Assembly (NCBI RefSeq): GCF_003201205.1
Contig: NZ_QICN01000011.1
Location: 118,410-182,409 of the forward strand
Length of the DNA: 64,000 nucleotides
Source: Sinimarinibacterium flocculans
GTDB lineage: Bacteria; Pseudomonadota; Gammaproteobacteria; Nevskiales; Nevskiaceae
Direction: 5' to 3'
Position 1 is the stretch's first letter; every line of letters begins with the position of its first letter. This document shows positions 8,429 through 18,485 of this stretch, in pieces. The position numbers were made by a program, and so were the translations under genes. The notes below the pieces were generated by a model. The model saw only the letters and a list, made by a program, of their open reading frames with translations, did no database searches and was not told the DNA's origin.

Positions 8429-10600
8429 TCAGGCCTCGGCCGCCAGCGCGTCGATCAGCAGCGCCCGCGCGACCCGATCCTGCATCGTCGCCGGCCGGTC
8501 GAGGCCGACGCGCCGCAGATAGGGGGTCGCCGAGTCCGGCGTGCCGCGCAGTTCGCGCCCGAGCAGGGTCGCGATCAGCTTCCACGTCGGCGTGGTCTTC
8601 GCGCGGCGCGCAACGGCCTTCAGCGCCTTGCCGAGCACGAGTTCCTCGTCGGTGAAGTCGCAGCCGAACGGAAAAGGCGGATATCGCTGCCCCTCGGGCG
8701 CCTGCGCGCGAAGGATCGCGAGCTGGCGTTCGAGACGCTCGGGCGTGTTGTCGCGGCAGGCGTCGGGAACGGTCCAGCCGCGTTCGAGCTTACCGGCGCG
8801 TTGCGCCTGCTCCAGCAGTGCATCCTGGAAGCGGGAATCGGCGATGCAGATCAGCGCCTTGGCGACGGCGTCGTCGGTCTGCGAGCGCAGGTCGGCGATG
8901 CCGTATTCGGTGATGACGATGTCGCGCAGGTGACGCGGAATCGTCAGGTGGCCGTAGTTGAAGACGATGTTGCTGGTGACTTCGCCGCCGCTGTCCTCGC
9001 GCGTCGCACGCACCATCAGGATCGAGCGTCCGCCGGGAATCTGGTGGGCCTGTGCGACGAAGTTGTACTGGCCGCCGACGCCGGAGACGACCTGACCGTT
9101 GTCGAGGCCGTCCGAGCAGACGGCGCCCGACAGCGTCGCCATCATGCCGGTGTTGATGAAGCGCGCATCGCGGCGCTGGGCCCGGTACAGCCGCGGATTG
9201 AGGTCGAGCTGGTTGGTCTTCTCGACGCCGGTCATGCAGATCGTGTCGCGCTCGGCCTGGCTCATCTGTCGCAGGCCCTCGTAGAAGTCCGCCGGTCCGA
9301 GAAAGAAGCCGCCGTGCAGCACGATGCCGTTGCGCAGGCGTCGTCCGAGGCAGCGCGCCATCACCGCGCGCGACGCCGGGTTGGCGACATTGGCAGTGAC
9401 GCGTTCGCCGTCCGGCGCGATGAGGTGGCCGTCGTCGTAGCGCGTCGCGTCGCTGAAGAAGCCGTGATGCTGCAGGACCTCGAAGTCCTTGCCGCGGATC
9501 ACACGCACGCCCAGTTGCTCGAAGCCGTCGAGCACCGCCGGCGTCAGCGCCTCCGGATCGCACCGGTTCTCGTTGATGAGGATCTGCAGGGCCCAGAAGT
9601 CGTAGACGCGGCGCCTGAGCAGACCGGCGCGCATCAGCTGCCAGAAACCGTCGACGAACATTTCGGTGGCGCCGTAGAGGCCTTGTTCGAAACGGCCCGT
9701 GCCGCCGATCCCTTCGATCAGCGAGCCGTGCCGATCGAGCGCCCCGATGGTCGCGAGCGCGTCGCGGTATCCGGCGCCGTTCGCGTGCCGCTCGATCAGC
9801 GCATGGACGATCGCGTCGGCGAGACTGCCGATGCCGAGTTGCAGCGTGCCGCCGTCACGCACCAGGCTGCTCGCGTACAGGCCGATGTGATAGTCCGCTG
9901 CGGTCACCGCCATCTTCGGCGTCGGGAACAGTGCCGTCGTGTAACGCGGATCGTCCACGACGATGTCGAACTCGTCCGGCGACACCTCGGCATCGTGCGC
10001 CATGTACGGCAGGTTCTGGTTGAGCACCGCCACGGCGACGTGCCGACGGCCGCTGGCGCGCAGCATCTGCAGCAGCTCCGGACCGGTGTCCGGATTGCAC
10101 GACAGGCTCAGTCGCTGCTCCGCGCCCTCGCCGCGCGCGCAGACGGACTGCGCGACGACGTTGCAGCCCTGTTCGAAGACGTCGCGCGCGGCATGGGTGT
10201 AGTTGCTGCTGATGTAGCGCGGCTGCGCATGCGCGTTGCCGAGCATCGAGCCCGGCCGGAAATAGAACTCGCAGACCTCGACGTTGGCCGGCAGTGCGTT
10301 CTCGCGCAGATCGCGCGCATAGTCCAGGTCCGGCACGCCGGCGAAGACGCGCGCGACGAAGGGATCGAGGAAGGCCTGCTCGATGCGGCTCGAACCCACC
10401 GGCTTGTCGAGCGACAGCGCGGTGAGGATCCGCAGATGGAGCGACGGGTCCTGCCGTGCACGCCGGTACAGCGCGTTGACCAGTTCCACCGGCTTGCCCA
10501 GGCCCAGCGGCAGGCCGAGAACGATCTTCGCGCCCACGGCCTCGATGATCCGGTCTACGGCGGCATCGACGTCGGCGAGGCGCTGCGGCTTGGGCTCCAT
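8429..10600 (-). CDS. Acetyl-CoA hydrolase/CoA-transferase family protein
   Basis: A 723-residue member of the acetyl-CoA hydrolase/transferase family, which moves or hydrolyses CoA from acyl-CoAs. Family motifs are visible: GIGSLADAI, the segment [31 protein letters not shown] near the active-site region and [12 protein letters not shown] near the C-terminus. It is longer than the approximately 500-residue classical enzymes, with an N-terminal extension (residues 1-150) seen in a proteobacterial subgroup. LysR regulator lies 33 bases upstream on the same strand. Confidence 0.87.
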   Translation of the reverse strand: MEPKPQRLADVDAAVDRIIEAVGAKIVLGLPLGLGKPVELVNALYRRARQDPSLHLRILTALSLDKPVGSSRIEQAFLDPFVARVFAGVPDLDYARDLRENALPANVEVCEFYFRPGSMLGNAHAQPRYISSNYTHAARDVFEQGCNVVAQSVCARGEGAEQRLSLSCNPDTGPELLQMLRASGRRHVAVAVLNQNLPYMAHDAEVSPDEFDIVVDDPRYTTALFPTPKMAVTAADYHIGLYASSLVRDGGTLQLGIGSLADAIVHALIERHANGAGYRDALATIGALDRHGSLIEGIGGTGRFEQGLYGATEMFVDGFWQLMRAGLLRRRVYDFWALQILINENRCDPEALTPAVLDGFEQLGVRVIRGKDFEVLQHHGFFSDATRYDDGHLIAPDGERVTANVANPASRAVMARCLGRRLRNGIVLHGGFFLGPADFYEGLRQMSQAERDTICMTGVEKTNQLDLNPRLYRAQRRDARFINTGMMATLSGAVCSDGLDNGQVVSGVGGQYNFVAQAHQIPGGRSILMVRATREDSGGEVTSNIVFNYGHLTIPRHLRDIVITEYGIADLRSQTDDAVAKALICIADSRFQDALLEQAQRAGKLERGWTVPDACRDNTPERLERQLAILRAQAPEGQRYPPFPFGCDFTDEELVLGKALKAVARRAKTTPTWKLIATLLGRELRGTPDSATPYLRRVGLDRPATMQDRVARALLIDALAAEA

Positions 10601-10633
10601 CTGTCGGCGGCTCCGGTGGAAACGTCGGTGCGA

Positions 10634-11527
10634 TTATGCGCGTGCCAGCTTGCGCGTCAGCGTCAGCAGGCGTGCGAGTTGCGGCGTATGGCGGTCGGCA
10701 TCGCGGAAGATCAATGACAGCCGCGCCTTGGGCGCCGGCCGCCGGATCGCGCGATAGGTCACGCCGTCGCTGTGCACCTGCTGCATCGACGCCGGCACGA
10801 TCGACACGCCCAGGCCGGCGGCCACCAAGTTGACGATCGAGGTCACCTGCGAGGTCTCCTGCACGATCCGCGGCGAGAAACCGGCGATGCGGCAGGCGCT
10901 GACGATCTCGTCGTGCAGACCCGCACCGACCGCGCGCGGGAACAGCACGAACGGTTCGATCGACAGCGCCAGCAACGGCACCGGCCCTTTCTTCGCCAGC
11001 GGATGGCCGCTGGGCAGGGCCACGACCATGTCCTCGTCGGCGACGACCTCGCTGGCAAGCCCCGGTTCGGCGCCGAGCAGCGGACGCACGAAGGCCACGT
11101 CGAGCACCTCGTCACGCACGGCCGCCGCGAGCATCGGCGTCGGCCCCTCGTCGAGCGACAGCGCGAGCTGTGGATGCGCGCGGCGGAACTCGCGGATCAC
11201 GCGCGGAATCAGCGGGTGGAACGGCGCCGAGTTGATCATGCCCACGCGCAGCCGGCCGGCTTCGCCGCGGGCCACGCGGCGTACGCGTTCGGCCGCCCGC
11301 TCGGCATCACGCAGGATGCGCCGCGCGTCTTCGAGCAGTGCTTCGCCGGCCGCCGTCAGCGCCACGGCGCGCGGCCGGCGTTCGAACAGCGCGGTCCCGA
11401 GTTCGCGCTCCAGTGCCTGGATCTGCTGCGACAGCGGCGGCTGGCCGATGCCCAGTGCACGGGCGGCCCGCGTGAAATGCCGCGCTTCGGCCACGGCGAC
11501 GAAGTAGCGCAGATGACGCAGTTCCAT
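10634..11527 (-). CDS. LysR-family transcriptional regulator
   Basis: A 297-residue LysR-type regulator. The winged helix-turn-helix is at the N-terminus (MELRHLRYFVAVAEARHFTRAARALGIGQPPLSQQIQALE pattern in residues 1-40), followed by the type-2 periplasmic-binding-like effector domain. The N-terminal signature is of the BenM/CatM/GltC-like group. It diverges from aceE with a 111-base gap and is followed by the CoA-transferase gene, so either neighbour could be its target; the effector is unknown. Confidence 0.92.
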   Translation of the reverse strand: MELRHLRYFVAVAEARHFTRAARALGIGQPPLSQQIQALERELGTALFERRPRAVALTAAGEALLEDARRILRDAERAAERVRRVARGEAGRLRVGMINSAPFHPLIPRVIREFRRAHPQLALSLDEGPTPMLAAAVRDEVLDVAFVRPLLGAEPGLASEVVADEDMVVALPSGHPLAKKGPVPLLALSIEPFVLFPRAVGAGLHDEIVSACRIAGFSPRIVQETSQVTSIVNLVAAGLGVSIVPASMQQVHSDGVTYRAIRRPAPKARLSLIFRDADRHTPQLARLLTLTRKLARA

Positions 11528-11625
11528 TTCGATACTCAGAATAGATCATGAATCAGGGTTTCATATATTGGACGTATGAATCGGCTGAGGTCTACATTGT
11601 CGGTCCGGCGCCCAGCATGCGTCGC

Positions 11626-11632
11626 GGAGGAG
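11626..11632 (+). promoter_or_regulatory. Shine-Dalgarno deciding the aceE GTG start
   Basis: GGAGGAG six bases before GTG at 11639. It decides the aceE start at this GTG instead of the ATG 63 bases upstream. Confidence 0.75.
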
Positions 11633-11638
11633 TTCGCC

Positions 11639-14314
11639 GTGAATCAAGCCCTACCGCCGTCGGTGTCCACCGACACCGATCCGCTCGAAACCCGCGAATG
11701 GCTGGAAGCGCTGCAGGCGGTGTTGCAGAGCGCCGGTCCCGAGCGTGCGCATTTCCTGCTCGAAACGCTGACCGAGAAGGCGCGCCGCAGCGGCGCGCAT
11801 ATCCCGCACTCGGCGAACACCGCGTACATCAACACGATTCCGCCGCACCTCGAGGAGCGTTCGCCGGGCGATCACGCACTCGAGTGGAAGATCCGTTCGA
11901 TCATCCGCTGGAACGCAATGGCGATGGTCGTCAACGCCAACCGCGAACACGCCGGCATCGGCGGTCATATCGCGAGCTTCGCGTCGGCCGCGACGCTCTA
12001 CGACGTGGGCTTCAACCACTTCTGGAAAGGCCCCGACCATTCGCAAGGCAGCGACCTGGTCTACATCCAGGGCCATTGCACGCCGGGCATCTATGCGCGT
12101 GCGTTCCTCGAAGGCCGCATCACGCAGGAGCAGCTGCAGCGCTTCCGCATGGAAGCGCTGCAGCCGGGCCTGTCGAGCTACCCGCATCCCTGGCTGATGC
12201 CGGACTTCTGGCAGTTCGCCACCGTCTCGATGGGTCTCGGGCCGATCATGGCGATCTACCAGGCGCGGCTGATGAAGTATCTGGAGCACCGCGGCCTCAA
12301 GGAGATGGCCGGCCGCAAGGTCTGGTGCTTCTGCGGCGACGGCGAGATGGACGAACCGGAATCGCTGGGTGCGATCGACATCGCCGCACGCGAGAAGCTC
12401 GACAACCTCGTCTTCGTCGTCAACTGCAACCTGCAGCGTCTCGACGGCCCGGTGCGCGGCAACGGCAAGATCATCCAGGAACTCGAAGGCGTGTTCCGCG
12501 GTGCCGGCTGGAACGTCATCAAGGTGATCTGGGGCGCGCTGTGGGATGCGCTGATCGCCCAGGACGGTTCCGGCAAGCTGCTGCAGGCGATGAACGAGAC
12601 CGTCGACGGCGAGTACCAGAGCTACAAGGCCAAGGGCGGCAGGTACACGCGCGAACACTTCTTCGGCAAGTATCCGGAACTCGAGCGTCTGGTCAGCACG
12701 ATGTCGGACGAGGACATCGCGCGCCTCAACCGCGGCGGCCACGATCCGCACAAGATCTACGCGGCGTATGCCGCGGCGTCCAGGCACACCGGCGGCCCGA
12801 CGGTGATTCTCGCCAAGACCGTGAAAGGCTACGGCATGGGCGAGGCCGGAGAAGGCCAGAACGTCACTCACCAGCAGAAGAAGATGGGCGAGGAGGCGCT
12901 CAAGGCTTTCCGTGACCGCTTCCAGATCCCGATCTCGGACGACCAGATCGCCGACACGCCGTTCTACCGGCCGCCCGAGGATTCGCCGGAGATCCGCTAC
13001 CTCAAGGAACGTCGCGAGAAGCTCGGCGGCTATCTGCCGCAACGCCGGCCGAACAACGAGACGCTGGAGATCCCGCCGCTGAAGGTGTTCGAGAAGATTC
13101 TCGCCGGCTCCGGCGAGCGCGAGATCTCGACGACGATGGCCTTCGTGCAGCTGCTGCAGACCCTGTGCCGCGACAAGGCCATCGGCAAGCGCGTCGTGCC
13201 GATCGTGCCGGACGAGGCGCGCACCTTCGGTATGGAGGGCATGTTCCGCTCGCTCGGCATCTATTCGATCGTCGGCCAGAAGTACAACCCGGAGGATGCG
13301 GACCAGCTCGCCTTCTACAAGGAGGACATCAAGGGCCAGGTGCTCGAGGAAGGCATCACCGAAGCCGGTGCGATGTCCTCGTGGATCGCCGCGGCAACGA
13401 GCTATGCGAACCACGGCGTCTCGCTGCTGCCGTTCTACATCTTCTACTCGATGTTCGGCTTCCAGCGCGTCGCCGACCTGTGCTGGGCCGCCGGCGACAT
13501 GCGCGCGCGCGGCTTCCTGCTGGGGGCGACCGCCGGCCGCACCACGCTCAACGGCGAAGGCCTGCAGCACGAGGACGGGCATTCCCTGGTGATGGCGGCG
13601 ATGGTGCCGAACTGCCGCAGCTACGACCCGGCCTTCGCCTACGAGCTCGCGGTCATCCTGCAGCACGGCCTGCACGAGATGTATGTCGAGCACCGTGATA
13701 ATTACTACTACATTACGCTATATAACGAGAATTACGCACACCCGGCGATGCCCGTCGGGGTCGAGAGCGGCATCATCCGCGGCATGTACCTGCTGCGGTC
13801 CGAGGACAAGGCCGCGAAAGCCCATGTGCAGCTGCTCGGCTCGGGGTCCATCCTGCGCGAGGTGATCGCCGCCGCGGATCTGCTCAAGGAGGAATGGGGC
13901 GTCACCAGCGACGTCTGGAGCGTGCCGAGCTTCAACGAACTGGCGCGCGACGGGCGCGAGACCGAGCGCTGGAACCTGCTGCACCCGCAGGACAAGCCGC
14001 GCAAGACCTACGTACAGGAATGCCTCGGCGGCATGACCGGTCCGGCGATCGCCTCCACCGACTCGATCCGTGCCTACGCCGAGCAGATCCGGCCGTACGT
14101 CCCCATGTCCTACCATGTGCTCGGCACGGACGGCTTCGGTCGTTCCGACAATCGTCCGGCGCTGCGCGATTTCTTCGAGATCGACCGCCGCTGGATCGTC
14201 GTCAAGGCGCTCAAGGCCCTGGCCGAGCAGAAGCTCGTGCCGGCGGAGCGTGTGACCCAGGCGATCAAGATCTACGGCATCAAGCCCAACCGCGGCGCTC
14301 CCTGGGCGAGCTGA
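11639..14314 (+). CDS. aceE: Pyruvate dehydrogenase E1 component (homodimeric type)
   Basis: Thiamine-diphosphate-dependent decarboxylase of the pyruvate dehydrogenase complex, passing the acetyl group to the lipoyl arms of E2. The 891-residue product matches the single-chain E1p family: HIPHSANTAYINTIPP near the N-terminus, the ThDP motif GDGEMDEPES around residue 232, and YYITLYNENYAHPAMP in the C-terminal third. The GTG start is chosen for its strong Shine-Dalgarno. Codons for residues 687-701 (13697-13741) are unusually AT-rich for this gene. aceF follows 119 bases downstream. Confidence 0.97.
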   Translation: MNQALPPSVSTDTDPLETREWLEALQAVLQSAGPERAHFLLETLTEKARRSGAHIPHSANTAYINTIPPHLEERSPGDHALEWKIRSIIRWNAMAMVVNANREHAGIGGHIASFASAATLYDVGFNHFWKGPDHSQGSDLVYIQGHCTPGIYARAFLEGRITQEQLQRFRMEALQPGLSSYPHPWLMPDFWQFATVSMGLGPIMAIYQARLMKYLEHRGLKEMAGRKVWCFCGDGEMDEPESLGAIDIAAREKLDNLVFVVNCNLQRLDGPVRGNGKIIQELEGVFRGAGWNVIKVIWGALWDALIAQDGSGKLLQAMNETVDGEYQSYKAKGGRYTREHFFGKYPELERLVSTMSDEDIARLNRGGHDPHKIYAAYAAASRHTGGPTVILAKTVKGYGMGEAGEGQNVTHQQKKMGEEALKAFRDRFQIPISDDQIADTPFYRPPEDSPEIRYLKERREKLGGYLPQRRPNNETLEIPPLKVFEKILAGSGEREISTTMAFVQLLQTLCRDKAIGKRVVPIVPDEARTFGMEGMFRSLGIYSIVGQKYNPEDADQLAFYKEDIKGQVLEEGITEAGAMSSWIAAATSYANHGVSLLPFYIFYSMFGFQRVADLCWAAGDMRARGFLLGATAGRTTLNGEGLQHEDGHSLVMAAMVPNCRSYDPAFAYELAVILQHGLHEMYVEHRDNYYYITLYNENYAHPAMPVGVESGIIRGMYLLRSEDKAAKAHVQLLGSGSILREVIAAADLLKEEWGVTSDVWSVPSFNELARDGRETERWNLLHPQDKPRKTYVQECLGGMTGPAIASTDSIRAYAEQIRPYVPMSYHVLGTDGFGRSDNRPALRDFFEIDRRWIVVKALKALAEQKLVPAERVTQAIKIYGIKPNRGAPWAS

Positions 14315-14433
14315 GCGGGGACTGCCCTGAATGGCGATCTGCGCCCGGCGGACACGCGGTCCGGATGGCCGGTGCGGGGAGGATCGATGAAGCATGAGAT
14401 CGCGGCACGGACGGCTTTGCGGAGAGATCAGCA

Positions 14434-16095
14434 ATGAGCAAGACCGAAGTGAAGGTTCCGGACATCGGCGACTACACCGATGTTCCGGTCATCGACATTC
14501 TCGTGGCCGACGGCGATACCGTCGAAAAGGATCAGCCCCTGCTGGTGCTCGAGTCCGACAAGGCGACGATGGAGGTGCCTGCGCCGGCGGCAGGCATGGT
14601 CCGTGACCTGAAGATCAAGGTCGGCGACAAGCTCTCCCAGGGCATGGTCATCTGCGCCCTTGAAAGCGATGAAGCGAACGCGCCGGCCGCGGCGCCGCAA
14701 GCTGATCCGCAGAAGCCGCCCGAGAAACCGGAGCCGCAGCCGCCGGCGCCCGAACCCGCGCCGGCGTCGAAGCCCGCGGCAGCAAAGACCGGCGGCGGCA
14801 ACGTCGACGTGAAGATCCCCGACATCGGCGACTACGCCGGCGTGCCGGTGATCGAGGTGCTCGTCGCCGACGGCGACACGGTCGACAAGGACCAGCCCCT
14901 GCTGGTGCTCGAATCGGACAAGGCGACGATGGAAGTGCCGTCGCCTGCGGCCGGCACCGTGCGCGGCATGAAGGTGAAGGTCGGCGACAAGGTGTCGCAG
15001 GGCGATGCGGTGTGTGTGCTGGACGCTGCTGGCCCGGGCGATGACGCGCCGGCCCAGGAGACAACGGCCGCGCCGGCGGCCCGGCTCGCACCCGCCGAGG
15101 CGCCGCCTCCCCCGCCGAGCGAAGCACCCAGGGCGGCGAAGCCCGCCGACAGCACCGCGTCGCCGGCTCCGGCATCGACCGAGGTGCCGTATGCCGGCCC
15201 GGCGACGCGCAAGTTCGCACGCGAACTCGGCGTCGATCTTGCGCAGGTCAAGGGCAGCGGTCCGCGCGGACGCATCGTCATCGAGGACGTGCAGGGCTTC
15301 GTCAGGACGCGGCTGGCCGCGCCGTCGAAGGCGGCAGCCACGAGCGCCGGCGGTGCCGGCATTCCGCCGATTCCGGCGGTCGACTTCTCGCAGTTCGGCG
15401 CGATCGAGACCAAGCCGCTGGCGCGCATCCGCAAGCTGTCGGCGGCGCACCTGTCGCGCTGCTGGCTCAACGTGCCGCATGTGACGCAGACGGACGAGGC
15501 CGACATCACCGAAGTGGAGGCCTTCCGCAAGCAGCAGAGCGAGGAACTCGCCGCCGCCGGCGGACCCAAGCTGACCTTGCTGCCGATCCTGATGAAGGCG
15601 GTCGCGGTGGCGATGAAGTCCTATCCCGAGTTCAACGCCTCGCTGTCGCCGGACGGCGAGAGCCTGATCATGAAGCAGTACTGCCACATCGGCTTCGCCG
15701 CCGATACGCCCAACGGCCTGGTCGTGCCGGTCGTGCGCGACGTCTGGAGCAAGGGGATTGCCGAGCTGTCCGCCGAATGCGCTGCGCTGGCCAAGAAGGC
15801 ACGCGACGGCAAGCTCAAGCCCGACGAGATGAAGGGCGGCTGCTTCTCGATCTCTTCGCTCGGCGGCATCGGCGGCAGCCACTTCACGCCGATCGTCAAC
15901 GCGCCGGAGGTGGGCATCCTCGGCGTTTCGCGCGCGCTCATGAAGCCGGTCTGGGATGGCATGGCCTTCCAGCCGCGGCTGATGTGCCCGTTGTCGCTGT
16001 CCTACGACCACCGGGTCATCGACGGCGCCTACGCGGCGCGCTTCATCGTCCATCTGTCGCGCCTGCTCGCCGACGTGCGCCGCCTGCTGCTGTAG
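14434..16095 (+). CDS. aceF: Dihydrolipoamide acetyltransferase (PDH E2)
   Basis: Core of the pyruvate dehydrogenase complex. The 553 residues hold two lipoyl domains, each with the lipoylation motif ESDKATM (lysines near residues 42 and 162), joined by Pro/Ala-rich linkers; a peripheral-subunit-binding domain at about 252-288 (YAGPATRKFARELG); and the catalytic domain with HRVIDG near residue 525. The gene for E3 (lpd) that often follows is not here. Shine-Dalgarno-like GAGAG lies just before the ATG. Confidence 0.97.
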   Translation: MSKTEVKVPDIGDYTDVPVIDILVADGDTVEKDQPLLVLESDKATMEVPAPAAGMVRDLKIKVGDKLSQGMVICALESDEANAPAAAPQADPQKPPEKPEPQPPAPEPAPASKPAAAKTGGGNVDVKIPDIGDYAGVPVIEVLVADGDTVDKDQPLLVLESDKATMEVPSPAAGTVRGMKVKVGDKVSQGDAVCVLDAAGPGDDAPAQETTAAPAARLAPAEAPPPPPSEAPRAAKPADSTASPAPASTEVPYAGPATRKFARELGVDLAQVKGSGPRGRIVIEDVQGFVRTRLAAPSKAAATSAGGAGIPPIPAVDFSQFGAIETKPLARIRKLSAAHLSRCWLNVPHVTQTDEADITEVEAFRKQQSEELAAAGGPKLTLLPILMKAVAVAMKSYPEFNASLSPDGESLIMKQYCHIGFAADTPNGLVVPVVRDVWSKGIAELSAECAALAKKARDGKLKPDEMKGGCFSISSLGGIGGSHFTPIVNAPEVGILGVSRALMKPVWDGMAFQPRLMCPLSLSYDHRVIDGAYAARFIVHLSRLLADVRRLLL

Positions 16096-16102
16096 CACGC
16101 GG

Positions 16103-16125
16103 CGGCGGCGTAGAATGCGCCGCCG
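16103..16125. other. 8-bp perfect hairpin after aceF
   Basis: CGGCGGCG and CGCCGCCG flank a 7-base loop TAGAATG, just after the aceF stop. There is no U-tract, so it may be a factor-assisted terminator or processing hairpin; the loop also resembles a -10 element for the next gene. Confidence 0.35.
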
Positions 16126-16140
16126 TCACCGGATGCACGT

Positions 16141-16341
16141 ATGAACGCCAGGAAGAAGGACACGCCGAAAGCGGCGACACCGGCCGCCTCGCCGGCGAAG
16201 AAGGGGCCCTTCAAGCAGCCTCTGCAGAAACCGCAGCCCTGGTCGTTCGGCGGTCGCGGGCCGCGCGACGGGCACGGCGGCGGCGTCAAGGCGCAGCCGG
16301 ATGCCGAGCGGCTCGCCGGCAAGTCGCGCAAGGTGCACTGA
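16141..16341 (+). CDS. Small basic Pro/Lys-rich hypothetical protein
   Basis: A 66-residue open frame beginning MNARKKDTPKAATPAAS, with a PFKQPLQKPQPWSFGGRG centre and a lysine/arginine-rich end (AGKSRKVH). It has no membrane segment or recognised domain and looks intrinsically disordered. It sits between aceF and a thioesterase gene that starts four bases after its stop, which supports translation as part of a small operon. I do not recognise its function. Confidence 0.5.
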   Translation: MNARKKDTPKAATPAASPAKKGPFKQPLQKPQPWSFGGRGPRDGHGGGVKAQPDAERLAGKSRKVH

Positions 16342-16345
16342 GCCG

Positions 16346-16789
16346 ATGGGCGACTTCCGCTACTTCCTGCGTGTGCGCTACGGCGAGTGCGACGCGCAGA
16401 AGGTGGTCTTCAATGCGCGTTACGGCGACTACACCGATCTGGCCGTGACCGAGTATCTGCGTGCGCTCGGCTTCGGTGAAGGCCTCGTCGACGGCAGCTT
16501 CGACTACCAGCTCGTGCGGCAGACCACCGAGTGGAAATCGCCGGCGCGCTTCGACGACGTGATCGAGGTGCGCGTGCACGGCCTGCAGGTCGGCACCAGC
16601 TCGTTCACGATCGCCTGCGAATTCCGTCGTGCCGGCGAGGACGCGCTGCTCGCGCGTTCCGAGACCGTCTACGTCATGATCGACGCCAACGGCAAGAAGC
16701 CCGTTCCGGGGCCGGTCCGCGAGGCGGTTCTTGCCGGTATCGCCGCCCGCGTCGACCACGCGGGCTGGCTCGCCTCGTCGTCACGCTGA
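16346..16789 (+). CDS. Acyl-CoA thioesterase, 4-hydroxybenzoyl-CoA thioesterase family
   Basis: A 147-residue hotdog-fold thioesterase of the FcbC/YbgC family. The N-terminal segment FLRVRYGECDAQKVVFNARYGDYTD contains the catalytic-type Asp of the family (CD in ECDAQ, around residue 17), followed by FDDVIEVRVHG and a C-terminal YVMIDANGKK strand. Substrate cannot be read from sequence. Its ATG is four bases after the stop of the small basic protein. Confidence 0.85.
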   Translation: MGDFRYFLRVRYGECDAQKVVFNARYGDYTDLAVTEYLRALGFGEGLVDGSFDYQLVRQTTEWKSPARFDDVIEVRVHGLQVGTSSFTIACEFRRAGEDALLARSETVYVMIDANGKKPVPGPVREAVLAGIAARVDHAGWLASSSR

Positions 16790-16859
16790 GGCTGCACGGC
16801 CGATTCATTGTGCGCTGCGGGTGTTGTCGGCGCGGCTGCGTTGCTAGACTCCGCCCGCC

Positions 16860-17459
16860 ATGAAGTCCTCTCTCCCCCCTACACTGCTGCTTCTGTCTGT
16901 TCTGCTGGCCCCTGTCCACGCACAGGAACGCACCCAATACGTCAGCGATGTCATCTCGCTGACGCTACGCGACGGCCCTGCCAACGACGCCACCTACCTC
17001 GGCACGATCAAGAGCGGAGACCGCGTCACGCTGCTCGAATCGCTCGGCGAACAGAGTTTTGCCCGCATTCGCACCGAAGACGGTCGCGAAGCCTGGGTCA
17101 CGGCGCGCTACCTGAGCGACGAGCCGGCCGCGCGCGACCTGCTCGATGGCGTGCGCCGGGAACTCGCCGACGCGCGCAGCCGCATCCGCGAACTCGAAGC
17201 CCAGCTCGCCGATGCGCAGTCCTCGCTGGCGCAGGCTCGGCCGGCGCTCGAGCTCGCCGGCGAGAACGACCAGCTGCGCGAGCAGATCGACGCCCTGCAG
17301 CGCAGCGCACAGGAAGCCGAGCAGCGCTTCAACGAGCACAAGGCACGACGGCGGACGATGCTCACCGGCGCGGCCCTCGTCGGCGCGGGTACGCTGTTCG
17401 GCCTGATCCTGCCGTGGATGCTGCGCAGCAGCCGACGTCGCCGCTGGGGCGACTTCTAG
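16860..17459 (+). CDS. SH3-domain envelope protein, TIGR04211 type
   Basis: A 199-residue exported protein. A signal peptide (residues 1-22, ending VHAQ) is followed by a bacterial SH3 domain (about 25-85; VSDVISLTLRDGPAND, then EAWVTARYLSD), a long coiled coil (about 95-160) and one C-terminal membrane helix with a basic end (LFGLILPWMLRSSRRRRW). This SH3-plus-anchor layout is that of the YgiM/TIGR04211 family, probably anchored in the inner membrane and reaching into the periplasm. Function unknown. Confidence 0.85.
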   Translation: MKSSLPPTLLLLSVLLAPVHAQERTQYVSDVISLTLRDGPANDATYLGTIKSGDRVTLLESLGEQSFARIRTEDGREAWVTARYLSDEPAARDLLDGVRRELADARSRIRELEAQLADAQSSLAQARPALELAGENDQLREQIDALQRSAQEAEQRFNEHKARRRTMLTGAALVGAGTLFGLILPWMLRSSRRRRWGDF

Positions 17460-17465
17460 TTGCCG

Positions 17466-18485
17466 ATGCGCCGACGCCGGGCGATCGCCGGGTCGGTTGC
17501 GGTGCTGGTGCTGCTCGCCGTAGCGGCGGGTGCGTGGCTGCTGTGGTGGCGACCGGCACAGGATGCGCAGCGGCTCGCGGTGCTCGTGCGCACCGAACCA
17601 CCGGCGGCCGACGCACTCACGCTGACCTGGTTCGGCGTGACCGCGGTGCTGATGCGCCACGGCGACGACGCGCTGATGATCGACCCCTTCTTCAGCCGTC
17701 CCCCGGGATACGGGCCGCTGCTGCGCAACGCGCCCATCGCGCCGGACCCGCAACGCATCGCCGAGGGCCTGCGGCATGCGGGGATCGAGCGACTGCACGG
17801 CGTGCTGGTGTCGCACTCGCACTACGATCATGCGATGGACGCCGGCGCCGTCGCGCGCCGTACCGGCGCGATGCTCGTCGGATCATCCAGCACCCTGCAG
17901 ATCGGGCGCGGTGCGGGACTGCCCGAAGCACGACTGCATGACATCGCCGACGGGGCCTCGCTCGATCTCGGCCCGTTCACCGTGCGCTTCATCGAGAGTC
18001 GCCACGCCGGTGCCACCGGCGGCGCACCGACGGGCGACATCATCACGCCGCTGGTGCCGCCCGCGCGCTACCTGGACTACCGGCAGGGCGGCACGTACTC
18101 GATCCTGGTCACCCATCCGCGCGGAACGGTACTGCATCACGGCAGCGCCGGTTTCGTCACCGGCGCGCTGGCCGGCGTGCACGCCGACACCATCGTGCTC
18201 GGCGCCGCGCTGGTCGGCGACGCCGAGGCTTACGTGCGCGAGGTCGTCGACCCCGTGGGTGCGCGCGAGGTCGTGCTGAGCCACTGGGACGATTTCACGC
18301 GCCCGCTGTCGGCGCCGCTGCGCCCGATGCCGGTGGTGGTGAATCTGGCGCCGCTGCTCGAGGCGCTGTCGCGGCGCAGCGGACTGCGCGTGCGCACGCC
18401 GGCGCTGGCGCAGCCGATCGCCGTTACGCCGCCACCGCCGTCCACAGCGACGGCAGTCCCGTCCGGCTCTCGACGAAACCGATGA
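17466..18485 (+). CDS. Membrane-anchored metallo-beta-lactamase-fold hydrolase
   Basis: A 339-residue protein with an N-terminal membrane anchor or uncleaved signal (IAGSVAVLVLLAVAAGAWLLWW) and a metallo-beta-lactamase-type domain: SHSHYDHAMD is the HxHxDH zinc motif (near residue 118), with later histidines in HHGSAGF and SHWDD. It resembles UlaG/YtnP-like hydrolases without a clear subgroup. ATG at 17466 lies seven bases after the previous stop. Its last 62 bases overlap the end of the convergent gene. Confidence 0.8.
   Translation: MRRRRAIAGSVAVLVLLAVAAGAWLLWWRPAQDAQRLAVLVRTEPPAADALTLTWFGVTAVLMRHGDDALMIDPFFSRPPGYGPLLRNAPIAPDPQRIAEGLRHAGIERLHGVLVSHSHYDHAMDAGAVARRTGAMLVGSSSTLQIGRGAGLPEARLHDIADGASLDLGPFTVRFIESRHAGATGGAPTGDIITPLVPPARYLDYRQGGTYSILVTHPRGTVLHHGSAGFVTGALAGVHADTIVLGAALVGDAEAYVREVVDPVGAREVVLSHWDDFTRPLSAPLRPMPVVVNLAPLLEALSRRSGLRVRTPALAQPIAVTPPPPSTATAVPSGSRRNR

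Noticed and set aside
16103..16125. The hairpin after aceF as an intrinsic terminator
   Set aside because: It has no T-tract, so it is listed only as a hairpin.
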